Positions 60,759 through 64,000 of a stretch of 64,000 nt of DNA are shown in pieces; within the stretch, counting starts at the first letter, position 1, and each line of letters begins with the position of its first letter. The stretch covers positions 2,456,001 to 2,520,000 of the forward strand of contig NZ_JAGINK010000001.1 of assembly GCF_017875955.1 (NCBI RefSeq). Reading direction: 5' to 3'. Origin of the DNA: Pseudomonas sp. BP8 (lineage in GTDB: Bacteria; Pseudomonadota; Gammaproteobacteria; Pseudomonadales; Pseudomonadaceae). The notes beneath the pieces were generated by a model. It had not been told where the DNA came from. It ran no database searches and saw nothing but the letters and a program-made list of their open reading frames with translations. Position numbers and translations under genes: made by a program.

Positions 60759-62369
60759 CTAAGCAACCGTCTCCACCTGCAAAAACGCCGCCTCCAGCAA
60801 CTGCCGCGTATACGCATGCTGCGGCGCCTGGAAGATTGCCTGTGCATCTCCCTGTTCCACCACCTGGCCCTGCTTGATCACCATCAATTGATGACTCAAC
60901 GCCTTGACCACCGCCAGGTCATGGCTGATGAACAGGTACGTCAGGTTGTATTTGAGCTGCAAGTTGCGCAGCAACTCCACCACCTGGCGCTGCACGGTCC
61001 GATCCAGCGCCGAGGTCGGTTCATCCAGCAGAATCAGCGCGGGCTTGAGCACCAACGCCCGGGCAATCGCAATACGCTGGCGCTGCCCGCCCGAGAACTC
61101 ATGCGGATAACGATGGCGAGTCGCCGGGTCCAGCCCAACTTCCTGCAACGCCGCGATGATCGCCGCCTCCTGCTCCTCGGCCGTACCAATCCGGTGAATC
61201 CGCAAGCCTTCACCGACGATATCCGCCACCGACATGCGCGGGCTGAGGCTACCGAACGGATCCTGGAACACCACCTGCATTTGCCGCCGTAGCGGTCGCA
61301 CTTCCTTCTGGTTCAGCCCTTCCAGGTGCTGTCCATGGAAGCGAATTGCGCCTTGGCTCGCGATCAAACGCAAGATCGCCAGGCCAAGCGTCGACTTGCC
61401 CGAGCCACTCTCACCGACAATCCCCAGCGTCTGCCCTTGGGGCAGGCTGAAGTTGATCCCGTCCACTGCTTTGACATGGTCGACGGTGCGCCGCAGCAAG
61501 CCTTTCTTGATCGGGAACCACACACGCAGGTCATCCACCTCGAGCAACGGCGCGCCAATCGCGTTCGCGGCAGGCGCGCCGCTCGGCTCGGCATTGATCA
61601 GCATCTGCGTGTAAGGGTGCTGCGGCGCGCTGAACAAGGTCGCGCACTCGGCCTGCTCGACAATCTTCCCGCGTTGCATCACGCACACCCGATGCGCGAT
61701 CCGCCGTACCAGGTTGAGGTCGTGGCTGATCAGCAGCAAGGCCATGCCCAAGCGCGACTGCAACTCCTTGAGCAAATCAAGAATCTTCAACTGCACAGTG
61801 ACGTCGAGCGCGGTGGTGGGCTCGTCGGCAATCAGCAGCTCCGGCTCATTGGCCAGGGCCATGGCAATCATCACCCGCTGGCGCTGGCCACCGGACAGCT
61901 CGTGGGGCAGGGCCTTGAGGCGCTTGTGCGGTTCAGGAATGCCGACCAGCTCGAGCAGTTCCAGCGTCCGTGCGGTGGCTTGTTTGCCGGTCAAGCCCTT
62001 GTGTAGCAGGAGGATCTCGTTGATCTGCTTCTCGATGCAGTGCAGCGGATTCAGCGAGGTCATCGGCTCCTGAAAGATCATCGCAATGCGGTTGCCACGG
62101 ATCCGCTGCATGGGCTTCTCGCCCAGTTGCAGCAGGTCCTTGTCGCCATAGTGAATAGTGCCGCTGGGATGGCGCGCAAGCGGGTAGGGCAGCAGGCGCA
62201 AGATCGAATGCGCGGTGACCGACTTGCCCGAGCCGCTCTCGCCAACCAGGGCAATGGTCTCGCCCTTGCGGATATCAAAGCTGATGCCATCGACCACGCG
62301 GTTGACCTGGTCGCCGCTGAGGAACTCGACCGCAAGATCACGCACTTCGATCAGATTCTGTTCACTCAT
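60759..62369 (-). CDS. yejF: peptide/microcin C ABC transporter ATP-binding protein
   Basis: A 536-residue protein with two fused ABC ATPase domains. Each has a Walker A GESGSGKS and a signature motif (LSGGQRQRV about residue 165, FSGGQRQRI about residue 430) and Walker B (LLIADEPTTALD, LILLDEPTSALD). It powers the YejABEF importer, known in E. coli for microcin C uptake and peptide import. ATG 62369 follows GAGGAAATGAC and is preferred to an in-frame ATG eight codons upstream inside yejE. Its last 102 bases are duplicated downstream. Confidence 0.94.
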   Translation of the reverse strand: MSEQNLIEVRDLAVEFLSGDQVNRVVDGISFDIRKGETIALVGESGSGKSVTAHSILRLLPYPLARHPSGTIHYGDKDLLQLGEKPMQRIRGNRIAMIFQEPMTSLNPLHCIEKQINEILLLHKGLTGKQATARTLELLELVGIPEPHKRLKALPHELSGGQRQRVMIAMALANEPELLIADEPTTALDVTVQLKILDLLKELQSRLGMALLLISHDLNLVRRIAHRVCVMQRGKIVEQAECATLFSAPQHPYTQMLINAEPSGAPAANAIGAPLLEVDDLRVWFPIKKGLLRRTVDHVKAVDGINFSLPQGQTLGIVGESGSGKSTLGLAILRLIASQGAIRFHGQHLEGLNQKEVRPLRRQMQVVFQDPFGSLSPRMSVADIVGEGLRIHRIGTAEEQEAAIIAALQEVGLDPATRHRYPHEFSGGQRQRIAIARALVLKPALILLDEPTSALDRTVQRQVVELLRNLQLKYNLTYLFISHDLAVVKALSHQLMVIKQGQVVEQGDAQAIFQAPQHAYTRQLLEAAFLQVETVA

Positions 62370-62370
62370 G

Positions 62371-63390
62371 TCATTTCCTCGGGTCGAAGGCATCGCGGGC
62401 GGACTCGCCGATGAACACCAGCAAGCTGAGCATCACCGCCAGCACGGCGAAGGCGCTGATGCCCAGCCAGGGCGCCTGCAGGTTGGACTTGCCCTGGGCA
62501 ACCAGCTCGCCCAGTGACGGCGAACCGGCGGGCAGGCCGAAGCCGAGGAAGTCGAGGGCGGTGAGGGTGCCGATCGCGCCGGTGAGAATGAACGGCATGA
62601 AGGTCATGGTCGAGATCATCGCGTTGGGCAGGATGTGCCGGTACATGATCGCGCCATTGCGCATGCCTAGGGCGCGGGCAGCGCGCACGTATTCGAGGTT
62701 GCGCCCGCGCAGGAACTCGGCGCGCACCACGTCGACCAGGCTCATCCAGGAGAACAGCAGCATGATCCCCAACAGCCACCAGAAGTTGGGCTGGACGAAG
62801 CTGGCGAGAATGATCAACAGATAGAGCACCGGCAGCCCCGACCAGATCTCCAGGAAGCGTTGGCCGGCGAGGTCGACCCAGCCGCCGTAAAAGCCCTGCA
62901 GGGCGCCGGCAATCACGCCGACGATGGAACTGAGGATGGTCAGCGTCAGGGCAAACAGCACCGACACGCGGAAGCCGTAGATCACCCGCGCCAGAACATC
63001 ACGGCCCTGGTCGTCGGTGCCCAGCCAGTTGTCCGCCGAGGGTGGGGCCGGTGCTGGCACCTTGAGGTCGTAGTTGATGCTCTGGTAGCTGAACGGAATC
63101 GGCGCCCACAGCACCCAGCTGTCTTTCTTCTCCAGCAGGTCGCGAATGTAGGGGCTCTTGTAGTTGGCCTCGAGCGGGAACTCGCCGCCAAAGGTGGTCT
63201 CCGGGTAGCGCTTGAACGCCGGGAAGTACCATTCGCCGTCATAGCGCACGGCGATCGGCTTGTCGTTGGCGATCAGTTCAGCGCCCAGGCTCAGGCCGAA
63301 CAGGATGATGAACAGCCACAGCGACCACCAGCCACGGCGGTTGGCCTTGAAGCGCTCGAAGCGCCGGCGATTGAGAGGGGACAGGGTCAT
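62371..63390 (-). CDS. yejE: peptide/microcin C ABC transporter permease
   Basis: A 339-residue inner-membrane permease with a conserved N-terminal region (LNRRRFERFKANRRGWWSLW, then a periplasmic loop with YDGEWYFPAFKRYPETTFGG) and five further membrane helices. The coupling motif EFLRGRNLEYVRAARALG in the cytoplasmic loop contacts YejF. It follows yejB by one base and precedes yejF with almost no gap. Confidence 0.95.
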   Translation of the reverse strand: MTLSPLNRRRFERFKANRRGWWSLWLFIILFGLSLGAELIANDKPIAVRYDGEWYFPAFKRYPETTFGGEFPLEANYKSPYIRDLLEKKDSWVLWAPIPFSYQSINYDLKVPAPAPPSADNWLGTDDQGRDVLARVIYGFRVSVLFALTLTILSSIVGVIAGALQGFYGGWVDLAGQRFLEIWSGLPVLYLLIILASFVQPNFWWLLGIMLLFSWMSLVDVVRAEFLRGRNLEYVRAARALGMRNGAIMYRHILPNAMISTMTFMPFILTGAIGTLTALDFLGFGLPAGSPSLGELVAQGKSNLQAPWLGISAFAVLAVMLSLLVFIGESARDAFDPRK

Positions 63391-63391
63391 G

Positions 63392-64000
63392 TCAGTGCTC
63401 CCGGCTGGCGAAGTCGATGCGCGGATCGACCAGGGTGTAGGTCAGGTCGCCGATCAGTTTCACCACCAACCCGAGCAGGGTGAAGATGAACAGGGTGCCG
63501 AAGACCACCGGGTAGTCGCGGTTGATCGCTGCCTCGAAACTCATCAGGCCAAGGCCGTCGAGGGAGAAGATCACCTCGATGAGCAGCGAGCCGGTGAAGA
63601 AGATGCCAATGAAGGCCGAGGGGAAGCCGGCGATCACCAGCAGCATGGCATTGCGGAACACGTGACCGTAGAGCACGCGTGACCGGCTCAGGCCCTTGGC
63701 CTTGGCAGTGACCACGTACTGCTTGTTGATCTCGTCGAGGAAGCTGTTCTTGGTCAGCAGGGTCATGGTGGCAAAGTTGCCGATGACCAGCGCGGTAATC
63801 GGCAGCACCAGGTGCCAGAAGTAATCGAGCACCTTGCCTGTGGTGGACAGCTCTTCGAAGTTGTTCGAGGTCAAACCGCGTAAAGGGAACCAGTCGAAAT
63901 AACTGCCGCCGGCAAACAGCACGATCAGCAGAATGGCGAACAGGAACGCCGGGATGGCGTAGCCGACGACAATCGCCGAGCTGGTCCAGACATCGAAGTG
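63392..64000 (-). CDS. yejB: peptide/microcin C ABC transporter permease, partial
   Basis: The C-terminal 202 residues of the YejB permease; the frame is open to the window edge at 64000 and the start lies outside. The visible part begins [20 protein letters not shown], includes [14 protein letters not shown], the coupling loop [20 protein letters not shown], and ends with [12 protein letters not shown]. An internal GTG at 63922 is not the real start. Confidence 0.94.
   Translation of the reverse strand, partial: HFDVWTSSAIVVGYAIPAFLFAILLIVLFAGGSYFDWFPLRGLTSNNFEELSTTGKVLDYFWHLVLPITALVIGNFATMTLLTKNSFLDEINKQYVVTAKAKGLSRSRVLYGHVFRNAMLLVIAGFPSAFIGIFFTGSLLIEVIFSLDGLGLMSFEAAINRDYPVVFGTLFIFTLLGLVVKLIGDLTYTLVDPRIDFASREH

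Larger units (their letters stand above)
58913..60866. repeat. 977-bp tandem direct duplication
   Basis: Two adjacent copies, 58913-59889 and 59890-60866, have a constant offset of 977 bases. Each contains most of the palindrome plus the following unique sequence and the last 102 bases of yejF. The left breakpoint lies in the T-run of the left arm (CTTTTTTTCTTGG); the right lies in yejF after CTCCCTGTTCCAC, with GCCTGG at the junction. Differences are a few single bases in the left arm and a small cluster near 59354-59396 against 60331-60373; the right arm and flank look identical. Confidence 0.92.

Overview
The window is chromosomal DNA from a Pseudomonas, most likely of the P. putida group. 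This rests on the gene order gltA / sdhCDAB-sucAB-lpdA-sucCD, fabBA beside a hybrid-type sensor kinase and gpsA, on the GC-rich codon use, and on REP palindromes of the P. putida type. Species assignment is inference.

Layout. 1-1246: end of an unknown gene, a YkgJ-type cysteine-cluster protein and a secreted START-domain protein. 1263-17032: a 15-gene biosynthetic island. Two genes (asparagine-synthetase-like amidotransferase, Rieske oxygenase) run leftward, and thirteen nearly abutting genes run rightward from an AT-rich divergent region. 17145-30125: citrate synthase (leftward), then sdhCDAB, sucAB-lpdA and sucCD. 30523-40247: brnQ, a DUF599 membrane protein, a small lipoprotein, two hotdog thioesterases, htpG, a dienelactone hydrolase, an amidohydrolase and fabAB. 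40454-45105: a leftward TonB receptor / periplasmic protein / sensor kinase operon. 45242-50808: gpsA, DUF4389, sixA, two alpha/beta hydrolases, DUF4892 and an AI-2E-type permease. 50996-58830: kdpFABCDE. 58831-60758: about 1.9 kb without genes, filled by a long palindromic element and a 977-bp tandem duplication. 60759-64000: yejF, yejE and part of yejB, leftward.

The central system. The island makes salicylate (isochorismate synthase plus isochorismate-pyruvate lyase). It activates salicylate with an aryl-AMP ligase carrying the salicylate-type Cys/Leu pocket. It activates proline with an A-PCP protein of code D-V-Q-S-V-A-H-V-V-K. It handles an acyl chain with an ACP, a ketosynthase, a ketosynthase-like protein lacking the active-site Cys, and a FabZ-type dehydratase. 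It oxidises with two Rieske enzymes and one putative diiron enzyme, can form an ester with a BAHD/condensation-like acyltransferase, and can form a primary amide with the asparagine-synthetase homologue. This matches promysalin (salicylate, a dehydroproline bridge and 2,8-dihydroxymyristamide), an antibiotic described from P. putida that kills other pseudomonads by inhibiting succinate dehydrogenase. The cluster lies beside gltA and less than 2 kb from sdhCDAB, the operon for the reported target, and contains no visible exporter, regulator or resistance gene.

Other notable features are a sensor kinase whose receiver domain appears deleted, with its last 34 codons left out of frame; the 977-bp duplication, which copies the 3' end of yejF together with the palindrome; a relic of the same palindrome family near 32 kb; a 20-codon candidate small gene coupled to the DUF4892 gene; and the 29-residue kdpF. 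No rRNA, tRNA, CRISPR array, integrase or transposase was seen.
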